In this document: piece by piece, positions 12,598 to 25,104 of the stretch
Numbering within the stretch: the first letter of the stretch is position 1
Layout of the letters: every line of letters starts with the position of its first letter
Origin: Bedellia somnulentella
Lineage: Eukaryota; Arthropoda; Insecta; Lepidoptera; Bedelliidae
DNA length: 64,000 bases
Direction: 5' to 3'
Assembly (NCBI GenBank): GCA_963576735.1
Contig: OY755173.1
Coordinates: forward strand, 7,162,873-7,226,872
The notes under the pieces: model-generated
Told to the model about the DNA's origin: nothing
What the model saw: the letters and a program-made list of their open reading frames with translations, nothing else
Databases searched by the model: none
Position numbers and translations under genes: made by a program

Positions 12598-12905
12598 AGA
12601 TATAGTATAATAGTAGACATAGTATTATGTCGTAAAAAGTTTACATATTGATGTTAGAAGTTTAACGAAAATTGTTGAGTGCGTGTTCATATTTGCGAGC
12701 TCAAAGTTGAAGCGGTGATGCTCATAAAACATAACTGTTTTATTGCTCCTCGCAAGCCACCTGCTACGCAGAAACAGAAACTTACTTACATCGTATAAAA
12801 TTCTTATAAGATTCATACACGACCTCACTAAATCTTTTACATTGATATCAATATATGAGACATAAAAAGCTGAATAGAAAATGGTACGATTGGTTTTACC
12901 CTTAG
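12598..12905. other. Intron, no gene seen
   Basis: A 96-codon minus-strand open frame covers 12625-12915 but has no recognisable domain and ends at a SINE target site. Confidence 0.4.
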
Positions 12906-12917
12906 ATGTCCACATAT

Positions 12918-13172
12918 ACAGTGCCGTGTAGTGTCGGTTTAGAATAGCACTACCCCATTTCTTCCGGTGGGTGTACGTAAGAGGCGACTAACGGTATGGG
13001 GCTATTAAGGGATTTTTGGGCGATGCGGTTGGAGACCCATCACCAACAACCTTTATTTTTACTATCTTTTCCCTACTCAAATTTCCAAAAGAGGCTGAGG
13101 AATTTCTAATTCCTTAGCTCTGGCTACCCCTTCCTGGAATTTATAGCCGTGAGTATATGTATGTATGTATGT
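12918..13172 (+). mobile_element. Full-length TATG-tail SINE with 12-base TSD
   Basis: Reference copy for the family. ATGTCCACATAT flanks it at 12906-12917 and 13173-13184. Blocks in order: GCCGTGTAGTGTCGG head, TTAGAATAGCACTACCCC, GGCGACTAACGGTATGGGG, GGGCGATGCGGTTGGAGACC, CATCACCAACAACCTTTATT, GGCTGAGGAATTTCTAATTC, TTAGCTCTGGCTACCCC, then ATAGCCGTGAGTATATGTATG. The head has only loose A-box (GGTTTAGAATAG) and B-box (GGTTGGAGACC) matches, spaced wider than in a tRNA, so its polymerase III origin is unproven. The 3' end resembles that of the RTE-like LINE. Confidence 0.92.
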
Positions 13173-13246
13173 ATGTCCACATATTGTCACTGTATTTTAT
13201 GCAATTCAGGGAATTAATAAATCTTATTCTGTTTGTGTTCTTACAG

Positions 13247-13964
13247 GGAATGAGGGTGAATGTGGATAAAACAAAAACTATGGTTTTTGAGAGAGAGGTG
13301 AATATGACCGAATGCGTGATTGAGATTAATGGTAAGAAAGTGGAACAACTGAAAGAGTTTGTATATTTGGGAAGTTTGTATACTAGGAATGGAAAGTGTG
13401 ATGAAGATATCGAGAGAAGAGTGAAAAAGGGTAATGCGGTAAATGGAGCACTGGATAGTCTAATGTCGAGTCAGTCGGTGTCTGAAAAGGCCCGAATGGC
13501 TGTGCATGATGATGTCCTCGTTCCTACGCTTATGTATGGCAGTGAATGTTGGGTGTGGCAGAAGAAGCATGAAAGTAGAGTGAATGCAGTAGAAATGAGA
13601 TCCCTCAGAAAAGTGTGTAATGTAAGGTTATGTGATCGTGTGAGGAATGATGTGAAAATATGATATTGTAAGAAAGATAGAAAAAGGAATGTTGAGATGG
13701 TTTGGGCACATAGAGAGGATGGATGACAGTAAATTGGTGAAAGAGATATATAGAGCCAATGTGGAAGGTAATGTTAGTAGAGGACGACCTCGGAGGACAC
13801 ATTTGGATCAAATAGAAAATGTGCTCAAAAAGGCAGGTGTCCGCAGTATGAAGAATAAAAGAGCATGTATGAAAAGATTGATGGATGTAAACGAAGCCAG
13901 AGAGGTTTGCCAGGATCGTACAAAGTGGCGATCGATAGTCTCTGCCTACCCCAATGGGAACTAA
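13247..13964 (+). pseudogene. RTE-like reverse transcriptase, C-terminal part, frameshifted
   Basis: Encodes the end of a LINE polyprotein that would copy element RNA into DNA at the target. The first frame carries GMRVNVDKTKTMVF (end of the RT fingers/palm), FVYLGSLYTRNGKCDEDI (RT connection region typical of RTE/CR1-like elements), then TLMYGSECWVWQKK. It stops shortly after RNDVKI near 13663. The next segment, starting LRWFGHIERMDD and ending SAYPNGN, is in another frame. The copy at 9442 has 20 more bases around the break, so a 20-base deletion explains the frameshift. The ORF-track style start inside the preceding SINE tail is not real. No protein can be made as it stands. Confidence 0.85.
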
Positions 13965-13997
13965 CGGCGTGAGAATATGTATGTATATATGTATGTA
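13247..13997 (+). mobile_element. 5'-truncated RTE-like LINE with 11-base TSD
   Basis: The longest LINE copy here. TGTTCTTACAG flanks it at 13236-13246 and 13998-14008, and the (TATG)n tail ends the element. It begins inside the reverse-transcriptase ORF, so it was incomplete on insertion. Confidence 0.9.
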
Positions 13998-14008
13998 TGT
14001 TCTTACAG

Positions 14009-16150
14009 ACAGGCTTAGGCTCAAGACCATATGGTATCAGGTTTGAATCTTGGGAGCTACATTTATAAATGAAATGAATTTAAATAGTGCCAGTTTTATG
14101 TGTGATAATAAATTGACTCTTTGAGTAAAGTTTACAAAAGCCAAAGTGCAATTGCCGGTCATATCACTTAAACAATGACTAACACCCTTTGATGGTTTAT
14201 GGTCAAACAATGATTACACAAAAACATGTTAAAATTAAACGAAATACTTATGTCGCAGAAAAAAAACAATTGAATATTTTATTAAAATTGCACGATTGAA
14301 ACACATATTCACTTAAAAACTGGATTCAATTTCAAATTTCAGCACATTCTGATATTTTCTCATCTCAATCTGGGATATTCGGGTTTTGTATAATCAAAAT
14401 TTGATTAAAACAGATCATATAAAATACACATGGATACGAAATTCATTTAAAATTCAGCTAGAGTGGTAACTAAATCAGAAATAGCTTGAAAATCCAATTA
14501 TCGCTTGCACAATGGCTCACGAAACAATCTAAACTAAGAAAATTAATCTTCCAAAGTCCAGAGAAGAGCACTGTGCAAACTTGTACAATGGGATTTCAGC
14601 TCATCGATTAAGCCTATTGGTGGGAGTAAGGACACCATGCCTTTGTGTAATATCTATTTGTTCTATATGCTTGTATTTGAAATCACTTTATTGTTCGATT
14701 ATATTAAATGGTAACAAAACGCATATATGGCTTATAATTTAAATTAAATACTGGTTTTATCATAACAAACGGACTTAAAAAAAACTATTACCTGCAGTAT
14801 TAGGTAGTATAAAAATGAATATTATTTTTTAAGCAACAAAAAAACAACATTTTATTCAATCCCTTTTGTGTCTTTCTTTTATACGGTACGTATAAAACTT
14901 AGCTCTATCATTTAGTAAAATAAACATCTTAATAAGATGATCTTATTAAAGGTTTATAAGATTATAGGCCTAATAGATATGTAAACAGTTCTAAATGCAT
15001 AAGTACATGTACTTACTTATACAGAAGTATAGAAGGGGTTGCCGGAGAAAATATTTGGAGAGATATATTAAACAAAACATGTGAGGACATCTCTTTTTAA
15101 AGAGTCAAATAGTTATCAAAAGTCACAAGACTATAAATAATAAATAAATGATGTCGAAAATTATTGAACCTGCAATAAATTTCAAAATTCAAACATTCAG
15201 GTAGTATTTATTTAGTTTTTGCATTGCAGGCAATAAAATATGTAATGTTTCTACACGCAACAATAGTTGAATGAGTTTGTTGCATATTTATGATTTTGTT
15301 ATTCATATCCTTTAACTGCAGTCATAGCTGAATTATTTTATTCGACAATTTTAAACAGAGACAACAAATGCAAAAAAGCTTACGCTTGTGTAGTTAATAC
15401 AAAACTTGATGTATTGGTAAAATAGTTTCCAGAGTAATTTTTTTGGTATATAAGATAAAGAATGTGATATACTCCCTAGAATGCACTTATCATATCTTTT
15501 TATCTCTTATTTCGTGCTCTCGCTCGTGGAACTTCTCACTGTTTAGTGCATTGAGCTGCCGTTCATCGATTTATAAGTCGTCCTCCCTAATTTAGATTAT
15601 AAATGAATATACACATAAAGTGCAAAGCTAAATCTCAATGAAATAATGATATGTAATATCTATGACCCATTGAACAGCATTCTGTTATACACGATTGAAT
15701 GTTTCCTATGTATAAAAAAGCAAAAACGTGGCCAAAGAATAGTGGGTTTCCTAAGAGGACGAGAGGACAAGGAGTTGAAACTTCATACTATCGGCTCCCG
15801 TAATTATTAGCAACTACGGCAAACTTGATTGAATCATTAGATTGAGTTTGAGCTCCGAGTTGGAATAAGAAAAGTAGTTGCAAATGCTTTTCCTATTCGT
15901 ATTTTGAAACCTAATTGAAATTTAAAACTGCTCGATGGAAATGCTAGTAGTCTTGCTAGGGCTGGAGAAATACGGAAAACTTTTTCTTTTTTAACAACAA
16001 CATTTGTTTGATAGAAGTGAATTGAAGATGCTATACTTTATTTCCGATCTGAACTTCATTAAAAGTAAATAAAAAATTGCGTAGAAGAAAGGCCATTCAT
16101 TTTATTTATACGCAGTTTTGGTTTTAAGATTTTATTTCTTTACATACATA
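14009..16150. other. AT-rich intron, nothing recognised
   Basis: A GGTTTGAATCTTGGG at 14039-14054 resembles a B-box and may be an old SINE relic. No coding or RNA gene was seen in the rest. Confidence 0.4.
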
Positions 16151-16170
16151 GAATCACAATATATTTTTTA

Positions 16171-16800
16171 ACCGACTTCAAAAAAGGAGGTTCTCAGTTC
16201 GATTGTTTGTATGTATGTATGTATAATTGTCCGCGATTATCTCGAGTTTGGCTTAAGCTATTTGGATGCGGTTTTCAGGACAGTAGTCGTTACATTTAGG
16301 AGAAGGTTTTAGTGCCTTAACCGACCAAAAAAAGAAAGGAGGTTCTGTGTTTGACCTGTATGTATGTCTGTTGGTCCTCGATTATCTCACGTTTGGCTTA
16401 AGCTATTTGGATGCGGTTTTCAGAAAAGTATTCGTTACATTTAGGAGAAGATTTTAGTGCCTTAACCAACCAAAAAAAGAAAGGAGGTTCTGTGTTTGAC
16501 CTGTATGTATGTCTGTTGGTCCGCGATTATCTCACGTTTGGCTTAAGCTATTTGGATGCGGTTTTCAGAAAAGAATTCGTTACATTTAGGAGAAGGTTTT
16601 AGTGCCTTGACCGACCAAAAAAAGAAAGGAGGTTCTGTGTTTGACCTGTATGTATGTGTGTTGGTCCGCGATTATCTCACGTTTGGCTTAAGCTATTTGG
16701 ATGCGGTTTTCAGAAAAGTATTCGTTACATTTAGAAGATGGGTTAAAAGTTCTTTAACCGACTCGAAAAAAAGGAGGTTTCTTAGTTTGAAATATAAGTA
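16171..16800 (+). repeat. Tandem array of 145-base units
   Basis: The anchor GGAGGTTCTGTGTTTGACC recurs with GGTTC starts at 16341, 16486 and 16631. Related anchors sit at 16189 (152 bases before) and 16776 (145 after). Each unit has a CCGACC-AAAAAAGAAAGGAGG block, a GTATGTATGT step, GCGATTATCTCACGTTTGGC and ATTTGGATGCGGTTTTCAG. The ACCGACTTCAAAAAAGGAGG edge is a common lepidopteran repeat end. The 63- and 97-codon frames (MRFSEK..) are by-products of the array. Confidence 0.9.
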
Positions 16801-17601
16801 TGTATGTAAAGTTATCAATACTAGACAGAAATTTATCAATATATGTTAATAAAGTTTTTTTATTAGTAATTAACAGAGTAACTAAATTATTGAACAAAAA
16901 AGTATATAAAAACATGAATAAATTACTCTTAATTATATTAAAGAAAAAAATATATATTGCAACATCATGTTTTTCATCCTGGTCATTTCAATCAAGGCGC
17001 TTTCGTCATGGGGAATTTCGCGCTTTCGGAATGGTCTTAACCATTTAAGTAATTTCTTTGAATCTATATCACTTAAAGCCATCTCATCAAGGGATTTTAC
17101 TCGACTCAACGCTACACATATATAAGAGTGTTTCTTCGCATTTGTGATAGGTGAACTTCTCTTTGCTCATCTGTTTCGGCTGCAAGAGCAGCACGCTGAG
17201 CCGCAAGCACGAGTTATCGACACGATAACGGTTAGAATGAGATGGCAGTATACGATACTAAGTAAGTGCGTAAAAGATGGCTGCTTTATCCCACGCGATA
17301 ACTAGTTTAAATACGGCTCGTGCTTGCCCTGCTGAAGTCTTTGTTTTTTTTTCGATGGGTGTTTCGTTCTCCCTTACGCGACTTTTCCTTAAAGCATCCT
17401 TTGCTTTTCTATCTAGGCCCGCAGGTAAACAAAATAGTAACAAGTAAGCTAAAGTCATAATAACAAATATTATAACTACCTGTTAAAAAAACTATAAAAT
17501 AAACGGACAGTACAACTTATCTCTCAAAAACTATCACTAATTCACTAAAAAAACTCAGAGTGATTTAAGAACTTATCACTAAAAAGTATAAAATAAAAAA
17601 G
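16801..17601. other. Intron between tandem array and inverted-repeat element
   Basis: Contains a short inverted pair GCAAGCACGAG (17203-17213) / CTCGTGCTTGC (17322-17332). A 66-codon minus-strand frame at 17258-17458 begins with a hydrophobic stretch but has no recognised domain. Confidence 0.35.
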
Positions 17602-18571
17602 AAAAACAAAAACTTCAAATTAAAAACTAAACAGAAAAATTAAATATTATTATTTTTTATTTAAAAAAGAACCGCCTTCAAAAATCCAACTGAAAAGTAT
17701 AAAATAATTTTTATTTATTTTATTATGTACAACTCTATTCAACTTCTTCTTCTTGAAGTCGGTGCCAAACAGACAAATCCAAAATGAAAATTGCTTCATA
17801 GAGAAAACCATACGAATAATAAATCAATCGATAGTGCCTCAACAACAGTAGGTAACACAATCGCGCTCAAAAATCAAGAAATATCTTCCGCTCGCAACGA
17901 CGTCGCTTTATAAAGGATGGAATTGGGGGACAGTGAGCGGTGTTTAGCCTGGTGTGCATGCGTCGCACTCCGCAGAGAAATTATCATAATATACATGTCA
18001 CCGTGAAACTGTAAATACTAGTAAATTATAATTTTAGATAGATAGCGAGATAGGAAACTAACGTTAGGTTAGGTTATGTAAGATTATCATATTTCAAACT
18101 AACGGAATTAACAATTCGACAGAGACATGCATGCACCGAGTTGGCACAACCAATACTTCTAACACTTTGTAAAAATACGATCGAGAATCTAAATCACTAC
18201 ATAGTATAAAACAAAGTCGCTTTCTCTCTCCCTGTCTGGGATATACGGACATCCTTATGTATACTTTAATCTGTAAAACTACGAAATGAATTTTATTGCG
18301 ATTTTTTTTATTAATTGATTAAAAAGGAAGGTTTATAAGGATGACATACGCTGATGGGGTGGAGAACTCACTCAACTTCGTTCTTCTTTGTCATGAAAAT
18401 TGGTTTGGCACCGACTTCAAAAAGAAGAAGTTGAATAGAGTTGTACATAATAAAATAAATAAAAATTATTTTATACTTTTCAGTTGGATTTTTGAAGGCG
18501 GTTCTTTTTTAAATAAAAAATAATAATATTTAATTTTTCTGTTTAGTTTTTAATTTGAAGTTTTTGTTTTT
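17602..18571. mobile_element. Element with near-perfect 169-base inverted repeats
   Basis: Left arm 17602-17770 and right arm 18403-18571 are reverse complements over 169 bases without gaps; I found one difference (C versus T near the GAAGTCGGTGCC inner end). They enclose about 630 bases without a coding frame. The outer ends are AAAAACAAAAACTTC / GAAGTTTTTGTTTTT. The close match of the arms implies recent origin or gene conversion. I could not identify a target duplication, so a fold-back or MITE-type element is an inference. Confidence 0.75.
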
Positions 18572-19552
18572 AAATGCTGGAATCTATAGATACTGGTAGC
18601 AACCAAAATAGTCATAAAAAAGTAATAGTCACCAAAGGACATTGTTTCGGTAATTCAGGACAAAATATGATATTTATATTTAAAATTGCAGCAAATAGAA
18701 TGTAGTTCTCAATAGCCGTAATCCAATTTTGAAAATTGGCACACTCAGATGTGGTTTTAGTCGTAAAATTGAGATCAAATACCTCTTTAGAGAACAAAAC
18801 TCCAAATAAGCGGACACGAGCCCGCACTTACAATCTTGTCCCGATACGCTTGAATGTGGCAATGAAATATAATTTTGATTCGGAGCAATCAGAGCGCTGT
18901 TGAAGGTGGAGCGTGAGGCGACTTAATAAAATATTAAATGTACCAAAACGTGTCCGCGCAGTAAATCTCAGAGAAATCGAATCAAGAATGCAGATATAAG
19001 TGACCAAAATCTTCTTTATGACTTATGTTTCATTCTTAGTCATGGTTTGATATTTCAAATCCACATATTTCCTTACAATCTCAAAAAAATATTTTCACTT
19101 CTTGTATGATTTTGTTTTTTATCTTATAAAACATATTTATAATTTAAAGATGTGTAATGAGTAGTTTTCGGTTCAATTTCATTCTACAAGTAAGTCAATA
19201 ATGTGTAGTATAATGTGGTAGAATTAGAAGAAAATACATTTATTTACGTCCAATAAATTCTACTTGCGGAATCGTTCAAAAATACTTCGATTAGCGAGTC
19301 AAATGTAAAATAAGAAGACTTAAAATCGCATCACTTATCGTCTACTGAAAAATACGTGGAAATTGCAGTGGTAGCTGAATAGATCATTCCCCGTAGGAAG
19401 GCATCAGTCGCTTGTGATTTATAGATGGCGGTAGAGCGTCGCATCGTGCAACTGTTAAACGTTCTTTTTCATTTGTAATTCTTTAGTACAAACATCTTGG
19501 TTATCTAATATACTATCTTTTCCACATAGAATGGATTCCACAATAAACTAAA
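18572..19552. other. Intron, no gene seen
   Basis: AT-rich; two overlapping short minus-strand frames near 18612-18862 have no recognisable domain. Confidence 0.35.
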
Positions 19553-19625
19553 TCCAAAAATGGCTGAGGAATACTTTATTTTAAAGCTCTGGCTTGGCTC
19601 CCAATATTTGGTAAGTATAGGTGAA
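19553..19625 (+). mobile_element. TATG-tail SINE remnant
   Basis: Keeps AAAAATGGCTGAGGAATAC and AAAGCTCTGGCTTGGCTCCC from the 3' half of the family; the tail is lost. Confidence 0.6.
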
Positions 19626-19762
19626 ATTATAGAGGTAGTGTCGGAATTGGAGAAATTTAGGAAAAAAAAATACTTTTTGTTTGGTAGCATAATTGATTGC
19701 TGCTAAGAGCTATCATTGGCATGATGAATACAGGTGTTTGTAACTTCGTCTAGATGGCTATT

Positions 19763-19940
19763 ATAATTGTCATCATCATCAGCCAACAGACTCTACTGCT
19801 AGACATAGGCCGCCCCAAAGATTTCCACAACGACCGGTCCTATGCTGCCCTATACCAAGTCGTCGGTCCAAATTGTGGGAGGCTGATGGAGGAGTCACCG
19901 ATGTGTGGCCACAACTCTAGAACCTTACAAGTGTACAATA
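19763..19940 (+). repeat. Dispersed lepidopteran repeat fragment (CATCATCATCAGCC type)
   Basis: CATCATCATCAGCCAACAG, CTGCTAGACATAGGCC, AAAGATTTCCACAACGACCG and GTCGTCGGTCC in order match a repeat that I recognise from many lepidopteran genomes, probably part of a retroelement end. The open frame over it is not a gene. Confidence 0.55.
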
Positions 19941-21002
19941 TACAATATGTACTTTTATAGTACGTATATCTCGTGAGATAAATATCAGCACAAGACCGGC
20001 CCTTGCGGAGATATTCACATAAAGCGATGGTGTCACAACTGAGCTGTTATAATTGTCAAGCTTCAAGCAGAACTACAGAATAGAATAGAAAACTCTTCAT
20101 TGGAAATCACAGCAAAATAATATTACCGAGATTATTCTCTTAAATAAAAGGACAACCGGTGGTCTTATAACTTGTTGCGATCTCTCTCAAACAACTGTTG
20201 GCTGGTAATATCAGTACAACAATGTCATACAATAACATTAATCGAACAACATACTTCGTGTTAAAACGTTAAATTGCATAAAATATGCCTAAGTAGAGCT
20301 TTTATTTCATTAGAGCGATATTTGGGTGGCATCGCGTGCCAACCAGCCGTGCCTCACTGGGCAGACGGAGTAGCCACACTGTGTTTGTTAATCCCACCTC
20401 ATTCATTGTACCGAAATATTTTGGAGCCTTTTTGCTACTACACGATTCTTTGAGCTATTCATTATCGCTGGAAGAATACAAAAGGTGCTATAATTTCTTG
20501 TTTATTAAACCATTAAAAGTAAGTGATGTCGCTTTTTATTTATATGGTTCTTTATGAGGATTTTTTAGCAAGTAGGAACAACTAGGCTGGCTTTTATTTT
20601 TGCAAACCAAAGTATATTTTAAAAGGTTTTTTGTTTCATATGTAATCTTGCAGAGAATCTGTTATAAAAATATGTTTCCAATATATTTATCCGAAAGTTA
20701 CTATTGTTATTATTCGATGGGCGTAAAACGCAACGGGCACTTAGCCCGGCAAGGCTCACCGTTATACTTGGAAATTTCCAGAGGTTTTTAATTTACCAAT
20801 AAGTTATTTGGAGCTCTAATTATCCTTTATTTCCTATTTTTTGTAATAAAGGATATCAGAACGTACGTAGTGTATTTTTTCTTGATTGTTATTCATCAGA
20901 ATAGTGCTAAAAAGGAAGGTGGCTGAAAGATAACTAATCAAATGCCATTTAAAAAAATATTGTAGAATATAAATACGGTTCGAGTTGTTTGCTATAATCG
21001 AA

Positions 21003-21055
21003 CAACATTGTGATCAATGCCTCTGCCTACCCCAATGAGTAATAATGGTAGCCGT
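21003..21055 (+). mobile_element. RTE-like LINE 3' remnant
   Basis: GTGATCAATGCCTCTGCCTA followed by CCCCAATGAG and GGTAGCCGTATA matches the last ~50 bases of the LINE copies. Confidence 0.6.
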
Positions 21056-21778
21056 ATATCTGCACATTAATGTTTACATGTATGCAAGCAGTTTTGGATT
21101 AAAATTTTGATAATAATAAGAAATGAAGAATGGATATGTTGATGTACGTTTACAACAATTTGAGACCTAGTTTAGATAGAAAGTAATTACTTAAAAAACT
21201 ACACTGTAAGTTAAAAATACTAATTAATCAATGTAACATTTATCCCCAAAGCTATCTTAACTTAACAACTATAACTAAGTTAGTAAGCACCTGAAGAAAT
21301 TTTGATACCCATTTCAATTTAAGGGCAGACCAGATGCCGAAACTTAGCAAAGTTGGCGCCAAAGTTCGGCAGAACTCTCCCTCCAGTGGCATTGTCTATT
21401 AATCTGCAGAATACAAGAGCGCAAATAATATTCGAATTGTCATGCTGTTGTTATTGATAATACAATGATTGGTTGCCTTGTTCGATTGTGTTATAACCAA
21501 GCAGGGTCTTCACTATTATCTAGTACAATGCTTTGTGATTATCTTAATAGATTAATAGCTGTACTGAGGCAGAAATAATGAATGGTAATAAATTTAGATT
21601 ACTATTTATTTAACTACTCTTACAACCATACGTAAATGAGATTTTTCTTGCGTTAGCCATGTTGAAATAAAATATCAGGGTATAAAATATACGCTTATTT
21701 AAAATATTTATGTGGATAATTTCATATTGATCATATAGAGGTCAGTCTTAAACTCATTATTCCGCTATTCATATTTTA

Positions 21779-21965
21779 CGCCGCTTATCCCCGAAAGAAT
21801 TGCAGAGGTACCAATATTTTTGAGCATCATGTAACCTACTGTTCAGAGTGCTAACTTTGTGCATGAATAGTACATTAGTATAGTAGAGGGTAAACCTATC
21901 ACTACTTTGTATACACTTGTGGCTAAGTGCCTATAACTCCTCATGATATTCACCCTCAAATTTAT
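21779..21965 (-). mobile_element. tRNA-headed SINE, diverged copy
   Basis: ACGCCGCTTATCCCCGAAAG, TTGCAGAGGTACCAATA and ATCATGTAACCTACTGTTCA on the plus strand match the body of the copies at 36891 and 61374. The rest is strongly diverged and no head is visible. Confidence 0.6.
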
Positions 21966-24900
21966 TCAGTCATTGGACGTTTTGAAACACAGCAGCCACA
22001 CTCATTACTGTGGTAAAATTAACAGCAGAACCCCCTCCGCTTGTTTAAGCAAAAAATAAATACGTTGGAATAACATTAATAAAAAAATAGCTTTGCCAAT
22101 TTTTAAACAGTACAGAAACAAAAGGCAACAGAGTTTGTATTACGACGGCTATATTGTAATTTTCTAAGCTTATAAGACTTTGTGTTGTGAACCAATCTAT
22201 CCAATTTATTGTTCGCGTGCAACTTTTAGATTCTGTTTCGTCCTCTTATTTTTAAGTAGCTACTTTACATACGACATTTTATAGTCTCCCATACGTCTAG
22301 CAAGAGTTTCAACCTTATGAATAAGAATGTAAGGTGAGTTTTTATTTCGACCTAGATGAGTTGTGAAATAATTAGGTATTGTAGTCAAATTCAGTAAAAA
22401 TGTAATGGTTAACAATGTTGTACCTAATAGATTTCATGTTTATTAAAGAAGCGTGAATAAAACTAAGGAGTCTAGTTATAAGTTCGATGTTAAAGTTTCA
22501 TTGTATATTTTTACAGGGTGGTCAATATGTTGATAAAATTATCTTCTTCAAAACATGAAGTATGTTTAAATCAACTCGTTTTACTACTACTCGTACAACT
22601 TTCGGTAGCTCAAGGCTATTAAATATTAATAAAATTCTAAAATAAAAAAATATGAACATCCCATGCCAGAGCGAACAAGTGAAGACATTATTGTAATCAA
22701 AACTCAACAGAGCAATGCTGAAATCAATAACCTAATCGCAACTGCACAATCATCATCGAATCCGGGTCACCCAATCAGGATCTGTCCAACTACAACTAGT
22801 CAACGAAGTTCCACGATCAAAGACCTAACACAGCACAAACTCGGCTACCGTGACAGCTCCTAGTAATCCCAGATGGTACTCTCAACGATGAATTAAAGTC
22901 ACTCAATTCTAATCTGTGTTCCGACGAGAACAGAATACATTATTGCGTGGAGTTTAAACTTTTGGTGTTTCATTTTTAAATAAAATTTTGCATAGAAAAT
23001 TAAATTTCAGCGTTTTTAATTTTGGAATTTAATTTTAGTATGAAGGTTTTCTTGATGATGTTTTACAGTTTGAGAGATATAATATTTCGGTACGGGTATG
23101 AATTTTATAACTACATTTAACTACATGCCATTAGTGTCTTTGATCCGGATATCGGCTTCCTTATTTAATAAAGATAATATAATACCCCACTTTGCGCTCC
23201 TTTTTACTATATTAATTAGGGATTTGAGTGATGAAATCAAACATTACCAACGTGAAGTAGGCATGTTGACCTTAATTTTTTATACTTATTACTGCGTATA
23301 TTTTGAAGAAAAAGATATGACTTCATTTTAAAAAAAAGTTAGTGACGCTGATCTTAGTACCTTAGAAGTATACCAGAAACTAAACTTCAAATTAAAATGA
23401 CCCTTTATATAAAACGGTAAGTGTACATTTTACGTCATCAGGTGTTGTCCCAAAAACTGCCTAACGTTTAAGTTCTCGTTTAGTCATAACACTGAATACC
23501 TTATTCAGGATCATTACATTTGACTTTACGAGAAGGAGTGAGCCGAAAAGCTTACCGTTATGAATGTTTAAACATATTTTAAAATCCATGGTATATTTTA
23601 TGAGCAGGCACTTATACCTGTAGGTGTTATTGCGTGCACATAAAACCAGGAGAAATGATTCGAGACCCTAGCCAAATGAAGATGTGACGATGATATGGTT
23701 AGATGGTTATACCAACGATGTTATGAGTGCCTTAGAAGTTATGGATTGTTAAAAATGGTATATTATTTAGGTTTGTCGTTCATGGTGAATTTGATTCTTC
23801 AGATTATATTACTTGGTTGTAAAGTGACGGGGTTTTGATGTTATCGCGTATCTGATTTCATTTTCATTAGATATTAAAATTTGAATTCGAAGAAGGTTAT
23901 TTTGAAATAAGATTATTCTTCTTTTTGCTTGTTTGTTTATTGGATCTAAACATCGTTTTTTACAATATTAAAATCTATTTTTTTATTGTTGCGTCATGCG
24001 TTAATTCACAATACCCAAATTTATGTTTATGCAATCTCATATTTGATAAAAGGCTACTTATTACAAAATATTTTACCAGATATTTTCGGATAGAGCGTTT
24101 TCCATTAAAGAAATAGTTTCTTCCTAAAGTCTGGCAAAAAGCTATTCGGTATCTTAACTATAAGTATAGATACGTATATTAATAGGTTAAAAACTCAATA
24201 AAAAATTGGTAAAACAAAAATATGTATTTTATTTTTGATTGTAGTTTTGGCTGTGTATCTTTTCCCCTTTCATGTTCCATGAGTTGCTGAGAAGTTTTTA
24301 ATAATGAACCTTCACTACCCTATTTCAGTGAGCAAATTTAAGCACAGCATCAAGATTTGAAATCTATTCCTATCAGATAATTCATAATGGATTATGTCAC
24401 AGTATATTTTGTACATTCAACAATCGTTGTCTGATCTCATTCATGTCTCGGCCCACTGAATGAATGGATGTCGGAATTAGACGCAAACAGCTTGCCAGCT
24501 CATATCTCATTCGAGAGGTAGATCCGCTTGTCGACAGAGAGTGGGACAATTATACGGTATTACCTGATAATATATTGCGCGTATCAACAATAGGTTTCTA
24601 TCATTGCTCATTATGCAATTCCAATGTGTTCGCGACTTGTGAATTATCATTTGCGTAATGATGTTAGACGACATTGCAAATAGGTTATCAAGTGCTAAAC
24701 ATGCCTATTCAATTTGGATGTTAAATGTACTGGGGTTGAAATATATGTCAGAGTATTTATAGCGGAGGGATTAAATAGGCATCCAATTCCTAGAACTAGA
24801 ACAAAAAGTAACTTTACTATATGTGTAATAAAAAATATTTGCACTTAAAATACAAATACTAAGGGAAATATATTCCACATAGGAGTAGCCAGGGCTTTAA

Positions 24901-25104
24901 ATGATTTATTTTCCACATTTAGTGTAGTGAGAAATAAAACCAAAAAAACATTATTTAACTTAAACGTGTCACAGTCCACAGATAACTTGAGTTACTCCCT
25001 CAATAATGTGATGTAGTAATGTTATGTAATGTACAAACAAGCTTTAATATCTAATAACTACTATTGCATTATACTCCCTGCATGCAACTTACATCTGTCC
25101 GAAT
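21966..25104. other. AT-rich intron, nothing recognised
   Basis: Several short open frames occur, none with a known domain. 24420-24660 is somewhat less AT-rich. Confidence 0.4.

Noticed and set aside
12918..13997. SINE plus LINE as one composite element, since SINE-like sequence lies 5' of several LINE fragments
   Set aside because: At this locus each has its own different TSD, so they inserted separately.
16411..16849. Open frames with MRFSEK.. and QKKKGGSVFDLYVC repeats as a small repeat protein
   Set aside because: They result from a 145-base tandem repeat whose length is not a multiple of three, so the reading frame is not kept between units.
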